Shown: positions 1-9,500 of the stretch, piece after piece
Position numbering within the stretch: the stretch's first letter is position 1
How the letters are laid out: each line of letters begins with the position of its first letter
Origin: Catellatospora tritici
Lineage (GTDB): Bacteria; Actinomycetota; Actinomycetes; Mycobacteriales; Micromonosporaceae
Direction of reading: 5' to 3'
Assembly: GCF_019083965.1 (NCBI RefSeq)
Contig: NZ_JAHRCY010000001.1
Span: 577,077-641,076, forward strand
Length of the DNA: 64,000 nt
Made by a program: the position numbers and the translations under genes
The notes under the pieces: generated by a model
What the model saw: the letters and a program-made list of their open reading frames with translations, nothing else
What the model was told of the DNA's origin: nothing
Databases searched by the model: none

Positions 1-1168
1 AGAACAGCGTGTGGTCACCCGGCCCCAGGATCAGCCGTTCCAGCTCGAACAGTCCGCCGCTGATCAGTTGGGCCGCCACGAAGAGTACGCAGTACAGCAG
101 CACCGGCACCCGGCCGGTGGTCGCCAGTGTGCGCAGCACCCGCAGCATCGGGCCGAGCGAGTCGCGGCCGTCAGCGGTGGCGGTGCGGGAGAACGACCGC
201 AACGAGCGCGGCACCCGTCGCCACCTGCGCACCGCCGCGGCCAGCGCCCGCCCCTTGAGCACGGTGGCCCCGAGGTACTGGCCGTAGACCACAGCGGTCA
301 TCGCCAGCCAGGCGACCGGGGCGACGAGCACCGAGTCGACGTCGGACAGCAGCCCCAGCAGCCAGTCCCAACCCGCCATTATCGGGGCCGGCAGGCGATC
401 GTGCAGCTCAAGGCCCCAGTGGACCGACACGCGGCTCGCGGCGTAGGCGTCCACCGGCTCCTTGAGGTTCCGCAGGATCATCACGGCCACGGTGACGGAA
501 GTGACCTCGAGGTAGGCCCGCACCATGCTCAGCCAGTGCCACAGCGTCTTGGCCCGCATGCCCAGCAGCGCCCGCAGCAGCAGGGCCACGACCAGGATGA
601 GGAACAGCGTGCCGACGCGGTCGAACGGCAGCCGTTCCGCGGTCTGGATCGCCTCGGGATGGAACTCGAACAGACTGGTGGGCGAGCTGGTGAACGCGTC
701 GCCATTGTTGAAGTACTCGTCACGGGAGACTTCGTACAGGTAGGTCCGCTTGTCATCGGCGAAGAAGCCGAAGTCCGTGTACACCACGGCGAAGGGCACG
801 ATCACGCTGGCCCAGTGCCGCAGCACCCGGACTCCCCGGCCCGACGGGGTGGTGCCCTCCTCGATGAATCGCGACGGCAGCGAGGCGGACACGGCGCGCA
901 GCATCAGCACCACGGCCAGCGCCATCGGCACGGGCGTCATCAGGAACACGAGCATACCCGCGAAGCCGTTGATGTCGCTGAGCTGCACCGCGGCCCAGAT
1001 CAGGCCGCTGCGTCCGGCCATACCGGCGAAGATGAGCGCAAGCAGCACCGGCAGGTGCTTGGCCAGCAGGACGATGGTCGTGCCGAGCACCGCGAACACG
1101 TGCCGCACCGACCAGATCAGGCCGTGCCGTGGCCGATCGGCCACGACGGGAGAGGGGTTGTCGGACAC
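1..1168 (-). CDS. multi-pass membrane protein, partial (3' end cut by window edge)
   Basis: Not recognised. Reading leftward from a GTG at 1168-1166 (VSDNPSPVVADRP...) the frame stays open to the window edge, giving about 389 residues without a stop. Several strongly hydrophobic stretches are visible: near residues 20-60, 70-95, a segment containing LFLILVVALLLRALLG, one with PVAWLAMTAVVYG, and a late one with VLLYCVLFVAAQLISGG. This suggests an integral membrane protein with at least five helices and a polar loop around residues 130-180. No catalytic motif or transporter signature is seen. It ends close to the start of the window and its start lies 41 bp downstream of the TetR gene stop on the same strand, so it could share a transcript with it. 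Function unknown. Confidence 0.6.
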   Translation of the reverse strand, partial: MSDNPSPVVADRPRHGLIWSVRHVFAVLGTTIVLLAKHLPVLLALIFAGMAGRSGLIWAAVQLSDINGFAGMLVFLMTPVPMALAVVLMLRAVSASLPSRFIEEGTTPSGRGVRVLRHWASVIVPFAVVYTDFGFFADDKRTYLYEVSRDEYFNNGDAFTSSPTSLFEFHPEAIQTAERLPFDRVGTLFLILVVALLLRALLGMRAKTLWHWLSMVRAYLEVTSVTVAVMILRNLKEPVDAYAASRVSVHWGLELHDRLPAPIMAGWDWLLGLLSDVDSVLVAPVAWLAMTAVVYGQYLGATVLKGRALAAAVRRWRRVPRSLRSFSRTATADGRDSLGPMLRVLRTLATTGRVPVLLYCVLFVAAQLISGGLFELERLILGPGDHTLF

Positions 1169-1210
1169 GCGAGCACGCTACCCGCTGTCGCGTCCGGACG
1201 GTGATCCCGG

Positions 1211-1954
1211 TCAGGTCCGCGCCGCTATGAGGATGCCCACGCCGTCGAGGATTCGCTCCAGGCCGAACACGAACTCCTCGGCCGGGTCGTCGGCCTGTTC
1301 CAGCACCCCGGCCTCGACCACGCGGCCCAGCGCCGGGAAGCGGACCGGGTCGACCAGCACCCGCAGCATCCTGCCGTACATGGCGATCGCGTCGTCCAGG
1401 GAGGACGATGCCGCTTCCGTGGCGGCCGCGATGTCGGCGGTCAGCATCGCCTCGTTGCGGACGTACCCGGTGAGCAGCAGCAGCACCGACATCTTCCGCG
1501 CCTCGGTGAGCCCGGTGTCGGTCAGGTGGCGCAGGCCCGCGTCGAGCCAGGCGAGCTGGTGCGGGGTGGCGGGCGGGCCGCTGATCGGCGCCTTGAGCGC
1601 CCACGCGTTGGCGAGGTAGACCGTGCGCACAGCCCAGGCCCAGGCGGTCAGCCCCGCCCGCCAGTCGAGGCCGGGGTCGTGGGGCGGCGGTTCGCCGATG
1701 CAGGCGTCGACCATGAGTTCGAGCAGCTCGTTCTTGGCGCGCACATACCGGTAGAGGGCCATCGTCGACACGCCCGCCTCGGCGGCGACCTTGCTCATCG
1801 ATACGGCGCCGATGCCTTCGGCCATCGCCACCCGGATGCCCGCGGCCACGATCCGGTCGACGCTGAGGCCGGGCTTGGGTCCCTTGCCCGGCCGCTCCCG
1901 CAACCCCCACGCGGCCGCGATGTTCGGCGGCAGTGCCGCGCTGTCCAGCTCCAT
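1211..1954 (-). CDS. TetR/AcrR-family transcriptional regulator
   Basis: A 247-residue protein with an N-terminal helix-turn-helix at about residues 31-82 (VSMSKVAAEAGVSTMALYRY) and a long helical C-terminal ligand-binding region of the TetR_C type. Family knowledge: such proteins repress a neighbouring gene until a small hydrophobic ligand binds. Here it is divergently transcribed from an MFS efflux gene, the classic local repressor/pump layout, and the 127-bp gap contains three operator-like repeats. The inferred role is repression of the pump and probably of itself. The start is the first ATG after the intergenic region; its ribosome site (AGGGG) is weak and close to the start. Confidence 0.9.
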   Translation of the reverse strand: MELDSAALPPNIAAAWGLRERPGKGPKPGLSVDRIVAAGIRVAMAEGIGAVSMSKVAAEAGVSTMALYRYVRAKNELLELMVDACIGEPPPHDPGLDWRAGLTAWAWAVRTVYLANAWALKAPISGPPATPHQLAWLDAGLRHLTDTGLTEARKMSVLLLLTGYVRNEAMLTADIAAATEAASSSLDDAIAMYGRMLRVLVDPVRFPALGRVVEAGVLEQADDPAEEFVFGLERILDGVGILIAART

Positions 1955-2011
1955 AACCCCTGCTCTTGCTCGGTGCGCGAACTACGCGCTTGACCGCCAT
2001 CCTAGTACCGC

Positions 2012-2064
2012 GTATAACGTACACAGTAAAGCGTATGGCATACACAGAAGCGCGTACGGTGTAC
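2012..2064. promoter_or_regulatory. triple TetR-type operator between divergent regulator and pump genes
   Basis: Three 11-bp near-palindromes, GTATAACGTAC (2012-2022), GTATGGCATAC (2033-2043) and GTACGGTGTAC (2054-2064), each begin exactly 21 bp after the previous one and are followed by the same short extension (ACAG or GCAG). The middle copy is a perfect palindrome around its centre. Two helical turns between sites would put bound dimers on one face of the DNA. The third copy abuts the AAGGTGG ribosome site of the MFS gene. Operator identity is inferred from layout and symmetry. Confidence 0.7.
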
Positions 2065-2081
2065 GCAGAAGGTGGTTCCCC

Positions 2082-3647
2082 ATGAGTCCCCAGATCGCCC
2101 CGCGGGCGGGCCGGCGCGAGTGGATCGGCCTGGCGGTGCTGCTGCTGCCGCTGCTGCTGGTCTCCATGGACGTGTCGGTGCTCTACTTCGCCGTCCCCTT
2201 CATCAGCCTCGACCTCCACCCGTCGGCCACCCAGCAGCTGTGGATCTTCGACATCTACGGCTTCGTGCTGGCCGGACTACTCATCACCATGGGCGCGCTC
2301 GGCGACCGGATCGGGCGGCGCAAGCTGCTGCTGATCGGCGCGGTCGCGTTCGCCGCCACCTCCACCGCCGCGGCGTACGCACACAGCGCCGAAGCCCTCA
2401 TCGGCGCCCGCGCCCTGCTCGGCATCGGCGGCGCCACCCTGATGCCCTCCACGCTCGCCCTGGTCCGCAACATGTTCCAGCAGGAGAAGCAGCGGGCCAC
2501 CGCGATCGCGATCTGGACCGCGGCGCTGACCTCCGGCGTGGCGCTGGGCCCGATCCTGTCCGGGTTCCTGCTCGAGCACTTCTGGTGGGGTTCGGTCTTC
2601 CTGATCAACGTGCCGTTCATGGTGCTGCTGGTGATGCTGGCGCCGGCGCTGGTGCCGGAGTCGAAGCAGGCCCGGGGCGGCCGGTTCGACCTGCTCGGCT
2701 CGGTGCTGTCGCTTGGCGCGGTGCTGCCGGTGATCTGGGGCATCAAGGAGATGGCGGCGCACGGGGTGGGCGCACGGCCGCTGGCCGCGATCGGCGCCGG
2801 GCTGCTGCTGGCGGCGGGGTTCGTGTGGCGGCAGCGCGCCACGGCGTACCCGATGCTGGAGCTGACCCTGTTCCGGCGGCCCGCGTTCGGCGGCGCGATC
2901 GTCGTCAGCGTGCTGGCCATGTTCGGCCTGGTCGGCTTCGCGATCTTCACCACCCAGTTCCTGCAGTCGGTGCTGGACATGTCGCCGCTGAAGGCGGCCC
3001 TGTGGAGCCTGGCCCCGTCGGTGGTCGTCGGCGGCGCGGCCCCGACCGCCGCGGCGCTGGCGCAGCGTGGTGTGCGCAAGGCGTACCTGGTCTGTGCCGG
3101 GTTCCTCCTCGCGCTGGCCGGGTTCGCCGCGTTCCAGCTGGTGCAGGCCAACTCGCCGCTGTGGCTGCTGCTGGTCGTCGCCATGCTGTACTCGACCGGT
3201 CTGGTCGTGGTGATGTCGCTGGGCACCGAGATGATCGTCGGCGCGGTGCCCGCCGAGCAGGCGGGCGCGGCCTCGGCGGTGTCGGAGACCGGCACCGAGT
3301 TCGGCGGTGCGCTGGGCATGGCGCTGCTGGGCAGCCTGGGCACCGCGGTCTACCGGCACGAGGTGCCGGTGCCCGCCGGGCTGGAGAACTTCGCGGGCAC
3401 AATCCGGGAGACGCTGGCCGGAGCGGCAGGCGTCGCGCGAGCCCTGCCCGGCCCGGCCGCGAACGAGCTGCTGACCTCGGCGAAGGTGGCCTTCACCGCC
3501 GGTATGCACGCCGCCGCGCTGGGCGCCGTCGCGGTGATGGCCCTGGGTGCGGTGGTGGCGCTGATCGCGCTGCGCCGGGTCCCGCCGACCTCGACCGAAA
3601 CCGCCGCCACCGTGGCCGAACGGCCGGAGTTGGAGCCCGCCGCTTGA
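2082..3647 (+). CDS. MFS drug-efflux transporter, DHA2 (14-TMS) family
   Basis: A 521-residue, strongly hydrophobic protein starting MSPQIAPRAGRREW. A ribosome site AAGGTGG lies about 5 nt upstream of ATG 2082; longer upstream extensions of the frame run through the operator region and are not credible. Family marks are the acidic residue in TM1 (SMDVSVLYFAVP, D30), motif A after TM2 (GDRIGRRKLLLIG), and the long LxxxR/GxGxA segment IGARALLGIGGATLMPSTLAL that recalls SmvA/LfrA/QacA-type proton antiporters. The length fits 14 helices. It likely exports cationic or aromatic drugs across the cytoplasmic membrane and is probably repressed by the adjacent TetR protein. The substrate cannot be read from sequence. 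Confidence 0.88.
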   Translation: MSPQIAPRAGRREWIGLAVLLLPLLLVSMDVSVLYFAVPFISLDLHPSATQQLWIFDIYGFVLAGLLITMGALGDRIGRRKLLLIGAVAFAATSTAAAYAHSAEALIGARALLGIGGATLMPSTLALVRNMFQQEKQRATAIAIWTAALTSGVALGPILSGFLLEHFWWGSVFLINVPFMVLLVMLAPALVPESKQARGGRFDLLGSVLSLGAVLPVIWGIKEMAAHGVGARPLAAIGAGLLLAAGFVWRQRATAYPMLELTLFRRPAFGGAIVVSVLAMFGLVGFAIFTTQFLQSVLDMSPLKAALWSLAPSVVVGGAAPTAAALAQRGVRKAYLVCAGFLLALAGFAAFQLVQANSPLWLLLVVAMLYSTGLVVVMSLGTEMIVGAVPAEQAGAASAVSETGTEFGGALGMALLGSLGTAVYRHEVPVPAGLENFAGTIRETLAGAAGVARALPGPAANELLTSAKVAFTAGMHAAALGAVAVMALGAVVALIALRRVPPTSTETAATVAERPELEPAA

Positions 3648-3659
3648 TCAAATCAAAGG

Positions 3660-3678
3660 ATAGGCTAGCCTAACCTAA
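3660..3678 (+). promoter_or_regulatory. IdeR/DtxR-type iron box
   Basis: The 19 bases match the actinobacterial iron-box consensus TTAGGTTAGSCTAACCTAA at about 16 of 19 positions, with the right half perfect. It lies 61 bp upstream of a siderophore-interacting reductase gene, where iron-dependent repression is expected. Binding is inferred, not shown. Confidence 0.75.
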
Positions 3679-3681
3679 ACC

Positions 3682-3715
3682 GCTGCCCCACCGGTTGAGC
3701 CATCGGTGGGGCAGC
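3682..3715 (+). other. 12-bp perfect hairpin in the leader of the siderophore-reductase gene
   Basis: GCTGCCCCACCG (3682-3693) pairs perfectly with 3704-3715 around a 10-nt loop. There is no T-run after it. It sits between the iron box and the ribosome site (GGAGG, 3728-3732). It could be the upstream MFS terminator or a leader structure affecting translation of the downstream gene. Confidence 0.6.
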
Positions 3716-3739
3716 ATTGCATCCCCTGGAGGCTTCGGC

Positions 3740-4627
3740 ATGTCCGCTACCCAACCCTGGCGCTTCTTCACCGCCACCGTCACGCGGGTCGCCGAACTCA
3801 GCCCCTCCTTTCTGCGCCTGACGTTCACCGGCGCCGACCTCGGCGCCTTCGCCGACAACGGATACGACCAGCGCATCAAGCTCGTCCTGCCGCTGCCCGG
3901 GTACGGGCTGGCCGAACTGCCCACCGACGAGCACTGGTTCACCGCCTGGCGGTCGCTGCCCGACGAGCGGCGCAACCCGATCCGCACCTACACCGCCCGT
4001 GCCGTCCGGCCCGAGCCGCGCGAGGTCGATGTGGACGTCGCCCTGCACGGCGACACCGGCCCAGCCTCCCGTTGGGCCCGCGCCGCCAAGCCCGGCGACG
4101 AGATCATGCTGCTCGGCCCGAACGCCGCCTATCCCGGTGCGCACGGCGGCGTCGAGTTCCGGCAACCCGCGCCCGGCACACCGGTACTGCTGGCCGGAGA
4201 CGAGACCGCCGTCCCCGCGATCGCGGCCATTCTGGAGCGGCTGCCCGAGGACACCACCGGCGCGGCGATCCTGGAGGTGCCGCACGCCGCCGACGAACTC
4301 GGCATCATCGCCCCCGCCGGGGTACGGGTCCAGTGGCTGCACCGCGACGGCGCCGCCCACGGCACCCGGCTGATCCCGGCCGTCCAGGCGGCCGCCGCGC
4401 GCCTGGTGCCCGGCTCCGCGAGCACCGCCGAGATCGAGGACGTCGACGTGGACGCCGGCATCCTGTGGGAGGTCCCGGAGCACGCGGGCAGCTCGGTGTA
4501 CGCGTGGCTGGCCGGGGAGGCGGCGGTGATCCGTACGCTGCGGCGGCACCTGGTCGCCGACCTCGGCTTCGACCGCGGCTCGGTCGCCTTCATGGGCTAC
4601 TGGCGCCACGGCCGCGCCGAAGGCTGA
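3740..4627 (+). CDS. siderophore-interacting protein (FAD-binding ferric-siderophore reductase)
   Basis: A 295-residue ViuB/SIP-type flavoprotein. The N-terminal FAD-binding_9 barrel carries RTYTAR (residues 82-87) and GPASRWA (about 107-113) for the isoalloxazine and pyrophosphate of FAD. The C-terminal SIP/NAD(P)H-binding half runs from about residue 140 ([28 protein letters not shown]). It is predicted to reduce Fe(III)-siderophores in the cytoplasm to release iron. Start 3740 is chosen because GGAGG sits 7 nt upstream; an in-frame TTG at 3695 lies in the hairpin loop and has no ribosome site. The upstream iron box implies derepression under iron limitation. It is monocistronic, with no siderophore biosynthesis genes nearby. 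Confidence 0.92.
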   Translation: MSATQPWRFFTATVTRVAELSPSFLRLTFTGADLGAFADNGYDQRIKLVLPLPGYGLAELPTDEHWFTAWRSLPDERRNPIRTYTARAVRPEPREVDVDVALHGDTGPASRWARAAKPGDEIMLLGPNAAYPGAHGGVEFRQPAPGTPVLLAGDETAVPAIAAILERLPEDTTGAAILEVPHAADELGIIAPAGVRVQWLHRDGAAHGTRLIPAVQAAAARLVPGSASTAEIEDVDVDAGILWEVPEHAGSSVYAWLAGEAAVIRTLRRHLVADLGFDRGSVAFMGYWRHGRAEG

Positions 4628-4741
4628 CGCGCGCCCCGCGCGATCTCGGCCCGCGGGTCGGCCAGGAGGCGTCGCGCTGAGATTCGCAGGGTTGACAGAC
4701 CCTCGCTCGGGTATCTCCGCCTGTGAAGGAGGTACCCCACC

Positions 4742-5347
4742 ATGACATCGACACAGCTGGCCTTGCTGATCGCGGTAGTGGTCGTCCTCGTGCTGTGCGG
4801 GGTCGGCGCGTGGCTGTTCGCACGGCGTGCCGCGCTACGGCAGCGGTTCGGACCCGAGTACGACCGCGTGCTGGCCGAGCAGGAGTCCCGGGCCGCCGCC
4901 GAGCACGAGCTGCGCGAGCGCGAACGCCGCCACGGCGAGCTGGAGCTGCGTGAACTGAGCGACGACGAGCGCGCGCGGTTCGCCGCCCGGTGGCGCGAGG
5001 TGCAGCAGCGTTTCGTCGACGAGCCTTCGGCGGCGGTCGCCGAGGCCGACGAGCTGATCACCGAACTGGTCGCGGCGCGCGGCTACCCGACCGGGGACTA
5101 CGACGAGCAGCTGGCCCAGCTGTCGGTCGACCACGCCGAGACGCTGGCGTCGTATCGGCACGCCCACGAGATCAGTGAGCGGGGCCGGGCCGGGCAGGTG
5201 GACACCGAGGACCTGCGGGTCGCGGTGGTGCACTACCGCAAGCTCGCCGCGCAGCTGCTGGGCGAGGAGCCGGTGGCACCCCTGACCGATGAGCACACCC
5301 ACCGCACGGACGCTCACTCCCAGCAGGAGAAAGAGGTGCACGCATGA
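4742..5347 (+). CDS. membrane-anchored hypothetical protein with RFVD-type C-terminal module
   Basis: A 201-residue protein of unknown function with a very strong ribosome site (AAGGAGG, 4727-4733). Residues 5-28 form one transmembrane helix (LALLIAVVVVLVLCGVGAWLF), followed by a basic stretch and a charged, coiled-coil-like region rich in Arg/Glu. From about residue 75 it carries a module (RWREVQQRFVDEPSAAVAEA...) that recurs in the next gene. The likely topology is a short outside N-terminus, one helix and a cytosolic helical domain. Its stop overlaps the next start (ATGA), so translation is coupled. The two products probably act together, possibly in envelope stress or as a regulatory pair, but nothing fixes a role. 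Confidence 0.8.
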   Translation: MTSTQLALLIAVVVVLVLCGVGAWLFARRAALRQRFGPEYDRVLAEQESRAAAEHELRERERRHGELELRELSDDERARFAARWREVQQRFVDEPSAAVAEADELITELVAARGYPTGDYDEQLAQLSVDHAETLASYRHAHEISERGRAGQVDTEDLRVAVVHYRKLAAQLLGEEPVAPLTDEHTHRTDAHSQQEKEVHA

Positions 5348-6159
5348 CCACGTACGACACTCACACGCGCGCGATGACAGACGATGACGTGGACGACGAG
5401 GCGCGCACCGAGGCGCCGCGCGGATACGAGGGCAACCACGTGGCCGACGGCGAGGTGGTCGATGTCGATGCCGCGCCGACGCGCCCCGAGGCGCGTGGTG
5501 ACGAGGCGATCGAGCTGGAGGAGCGGGACGGCGTCTACGTGCCGACCGACTCGACCGGCTCCGAGGACGAGACCGAGGACGACGGCCTCGACGACGAGGA
5601 CCGGCGCGGCGAGTTCCGCCCGGAGACCGACGAGGCCGCTCCCCTGTCGGAGCACCTCGACGACGAGACCGACCCCGAGGCGGAACCGGTCGACGACCGC
5701 GCGACCGTGACGGCGACCGGCGACACCATGCCGCTCCCGGTCGACGACGCGGACGAGACGGAGGCCGCCGAGCAGACGCTGAGTGACGCCGAGGTGGCGG
5801 CGGCCGCGGGCGCCGCAACCTTGGCGCAGGCGGCGGACAGCCCGGCGATCGGGGTGGCGGCCGTGCCGACCGTCGACGACGCGCGGACGCAGGCCGCGAC
5901 GCTCTGGGCGGACGGGACCGCCGACGAGCTGCGCGAGCGCTGGGAGGCGCTGCAGCTGCGGTTCGTCGACGATCCCGCGGCGGTCGCGGCCGAGCTGCGG
6001 GATCTGGTCGAGGAGACGCTGCGGACCCTGCAGGACGCGCTGGCGCGCGAACACGCCGAGCTGGACGGCCTGGTCGAGACGGCGGGCACCGACACCGAAC
6101 TGCTGCGGCAGGCGGTTCAGCGGCACCGCGACTTCCACCAACGCCTGCTGGCACTCTGA
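5344..6159 (+). CDS. acidic hypothetical protein sharing the RFVD module with its upstream neighbour
   Basis: A 271-residue protein of unknown function. Residues 1 to about 140 are extremely acidic (runs of Asp/Glu with Pro/Ala/Thr) and probably disordered. Residues 185-271 form a helical module beginning RWEALQLRFVDDPAAVAAEL. It aligns with the end of the preceding protein, including the HAE and DTE..L..AV..HR pattern near the C-terminus. There is no signal peptide or membrane segment, so it should be cytosolic. The start ATG overlaps the upstream stop (ATGA), so the two are co-translated. A strong terminator follows 15 nt after the stop, so the pair forms a complete operon. Confidence 0.8.
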   Translation: MTTYDTHTRAMTDDDVDDEARTEAPRGYEGNHVADGEVVDVDAAPTRPEARGDEAIELEERDGVYVPTDSTGSEDETEDDGLDDEDRRGEFRPETDEAAPLSEHLDDETDPEAEPVDDRATVTATGDTMPLPVDDADETEAAEQTLSDAEVAAAAGAATLAQAADSPAIGVAAVPTVDDARTQAATLWADGTADELRERWEALQLRFVDDPAAVAAELRDLVEETLRTLQDALAREHAELDGLVETAGTDTELLRQAVQRHRDFHQRLLAL

Positions 6160-6173
6160 GTTCGGTTTTGACG

Positions 6174-6214
6174 CATCAGGGTGAGCACGAATCGTGCCCA
6201 CCCTGATGGCTTTT
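6174..6214 (+). terminator. intrinsic terminator of the two-gene operon
   Basis: CATCAGGGTG (6174-6183) pairs perfectly with CACCCTGATG (6199-6208). The inner palindrome GCACGAATCGTGC extends the stem, and GGCTTTTA follows. It lies 15 nt after the stop of the upstream gene. Confidence 0.85.
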
Positions 6215-6503
6215 ACGTGATTCGCATTTGGACCCATTTCAGAACCCTGGTCCGGTGGAATAGGAGCTGTCCGGGATGCGTGGCGAGTTGGCCATCCCCG
6301 TCGATGACCTTCTACGCCACAGTCCGGCCGAACGATCAAATGTTTCTCCTGCAACACCGACACCCTTAAGTCAGTCCTTTATGGACCATGATGATCACCC
6401 ACCTTTCCGCGATGGATTCGGTGCCCCCCACGGTGGTGGATTTGATGGTTAGCTGACGCCGCGCGAGGCGGTTGGCGCCTCCCGCAGAAGGGATTCACCT
6501 CTC
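6215..6503. other. 289-bp non-coding leader/promoter region before the large secreted-protein gene
   Basis: No credible gene was seen on either strand. Base composition is lower in GC than the flanks, with T/A-rich patches near 6210-6240 and 6330-6420, as expected for a promoter and leader. A small hairpin (GAGGCG, 5-nt loop, CGCCTC) lies near 6462-6482, shortly before the ribosome site AAGGGA (about 6489-6494). I could not match it to a known riboswitch. Confidence 0.5.
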
Positions 6504-9500
6504 ATGCTCACGGGTGGAGTACGACGTAGACGCTGGCGGGCCGCGGTCGCGGCCGCCGGTGCCTCCTCGCTTGTCGCTAGCGTGCTGGGCGTTCCGGCAA
6601 TGACAGGAGCAGCGGTCGCGGCGCCGGCGCCGGCCGCGGCGGCGGCCGCGCCGAACCCCGACGCGCTTACGGTTCCCCAGGCGGTGGCACAGGCCCGCTC
6701 GACCGGACGCGACATCGTGGTGACCGGATCGACGACCTCGAACAGCGAACTGACCGCACACCCCGACGGCGGAATGTCGCTGTCGCTCAACGCCGTAGCT
6801 GTGCGCAAGCGCGTGAACGGGAAGTGGGCGAAGCTCGACGCGACGCTGCGCCGCAACAGTGACGGCACGGTGTCGCCCGCGGTGACCACGGCCCCGGTGA
6901 CACTGTCCGGTGGTGGCGGCGGGCCGTTCGCGACCATGGACGGCGGCGCTGCCAAGCTGTCGCTGTCACTGCCGATGACGCTGCCCGAGCCGCAGCTGTC
7001 CGGCGACACCGCGGTGTACGCGGAGATCCTGCCCGGCGTCGACCTGCAGGTGCGGGTCACCGAACAGGGCAGCGTCAGCGAGGTGCTGGTCGTCAAGAAC
7101 GCCCAGGCAGCCCGCAACCCGCAGCTGCGCGAGCTGCGGATGGCCACCAATGCCACCGGGATGACCCTGAGCAGTGACGCCGACGGCAGCCTGTCGGGCC
7201 GCGACGCCTTCGGCGACGTGCTGCTGCACACTCAGCCGCCGAAGATGTGGGACTCGACGCCGGTCGGCGACGTCCCCCAGGTCAAGGGCCGGATCTCCGA
7301 CGGTCGCCTGGCCCGCTCGTCGGCAGTGGCCCCGGGCGCGGCCGCGGCGGTCGGGCGGATCGGGCTCCGGGTCGACCGGGACGCCATCACGCTGTCCCCC
7401 GACACCGCCGTGCTCACCGGCACCAGGACGACCTACCCGGTCTACATCGACCCCACGCCGGTCTGGACGCCGAAGAGCTACAACAAGACGGGGTGGGCCT
7501 CGGTCGCCGAAACCTACCCGTCGAGCAACTACTGGAACGACACCCCGGACCCCCAGGGCCACATGCAGGTCGGCAACTCCGGCAGCATGTGGGCGCACAC
7601 CCTGATCAACTTCCCGCTGCCCGCCCTGGCGGCCAACAGCGTCGTCAACAAGGCGACGCTGCGCACGCGCGAGGTGTGGTCCTGGTCGTGCACCAAGAGC
7701 ACGGTCAACGTGCACGCCCCGACCGCGTACACCCTCTCCTCGTCGAACGCCAACTGGAACTACTGGAACGGCAAGGAGGGCAGCGCCGTCGACGGCCAGC
7801 CCGAGGCGCACGGCTACAGCTCGTCGTGCCCGGCCGCGGACGTCGAGTTCAACGTGCTCAACACGGTCCGGGCGCGGCTGGGCAAGACCCAGACGTTCCT
7901 CCTCGCGGGCGTCAACGAGTCGAGCGACCACAACTCGTGGAAGGAGTTCGACAAGAACCTGACCAGCCTGAACCTGGAGTACAACCAGCCGCCGACCACG
8001 CCGACCTCGCTGTCGACCTCGCCGAGCACCAGCTGCACCAGCCTCATGCCCGTCGGCGACGCCGACGTGAGCCTCAAGGCGGTCGTGTCCGACCCCGACG
8101 GCAACACCGTCGGTGCGCAGTTCGAGCTCTGGAAGTCCCCGAGCGGGTCGGTCTTCTACTCCACGCCCCCGAGCACCTTCGACTTCGGCAACGGCACCAC
8201 CGCCGTCGCCGTGGTGCCCAAGGCCACGCTGGAAGCGCAGGCCGGCGGAGCGGTGACGAAGTTCGCCTGGCACGTGCGCACCTTTGACGGGCTCGCGTAC
8301 AGCCCCGCGTACTCCAGCACCTGCGAGTTCAACTTCGATCCGACGCGGGCCGGCCCACCGACCGTCAGCGTCGCGAGCAATGCCGTGGTGAACAGCCCGG
8401 TCCAGGTCACCGTCACCGCGCCCACTACGGGAACGCCGCCGGCGTCGTACCTCTACCAGCTCAACGCCGCCGCGCCGCTGCCCAAGGACGCGCCCACCGG
8501 CAACGTCACGTTCAGCGTGACGCCGACACGGTTCACCAACACGATCGTCGTCACCAGTGTCACCGCGAGCGGCAACATCGGTGACAGCATCGCGGTGACC
8601 TTCACCGCGCAGCCCGCCTCCCCCGAGGCCGTCGACGACCTGACCATGGACGGTCGGGCCGACCTCCTGACGACCGGCCGTTCGGCCAACGGCCTGGCAC
8701 CGGGGTTGTGGCTGGCCAACGCGACCGGCAGCGCCCAGCTCGACCCGGTGGCGCACGACATCGGCATCAACGGCACCGGCGCGTTCGGCACCTCCAGCCC
8801 GCACGAGTACGACGCCGCCGCCAGCACCGCCACCGGCACCTTCACCGGCGGCACCCAGAACGACGTGCTGGCCTACTACCCGGCCGACACCACCCTGCAG
8901 CGCTCCGGCATGGCCGTCATCCTCAAGGGCAACGGCGACGACTCCACCCTGCAGACCGCCAGCGGCTTCACCAACACCGTCAGCCCCGGCACCTTCACCG
9001 ACCTGCACGGACAGGACCCGATCCGCGTCGCCAACGCCTACAACGCCCGCGGCGCCGGACTGGCCTACCCCGACCTCATCGCCGTCAACGGATCCACCGA
9101 CTACGGCCACTTCTACCTGTCCTACTACCCCAACAGCAACATGGTCGGCGGCTACGCGATGGGCTACGACATCGCCGTGAACACCCCCGACGGCGACCAG
9201 AACTGGCAGAACTGGGACATCACCACCACCAGACTGCCCAGCGGCACCGCCATGTACCTGCGCAACACCGTCACCGGCGCCCTGCGCCTGTGGACCGGCA
9301 TCACCGTCAGCACCAACGACGCCACCTACACCGCCACCATCGCCTACACCGACCACAGCGTCACCGGCGGGCCGGGCACCGCGGGGGCGATCCAGGCGGC
9401 CGACATCGATGGCAACGGCACCGCCGACCTGTGGTCGACCAGCGCCGGTGTCACCACCGCGCGCCTGATCGCCGCGATCGACGACACCGCGCACACGGCG

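Noticed and set aside
6430..6503. Riboswitch before the large secreted-protein gene
   Set aside because: Only one short hairpin is visible; I could not match conserved core positions of c-di-AMP, c-di-GMP or other known riboswitch classes.
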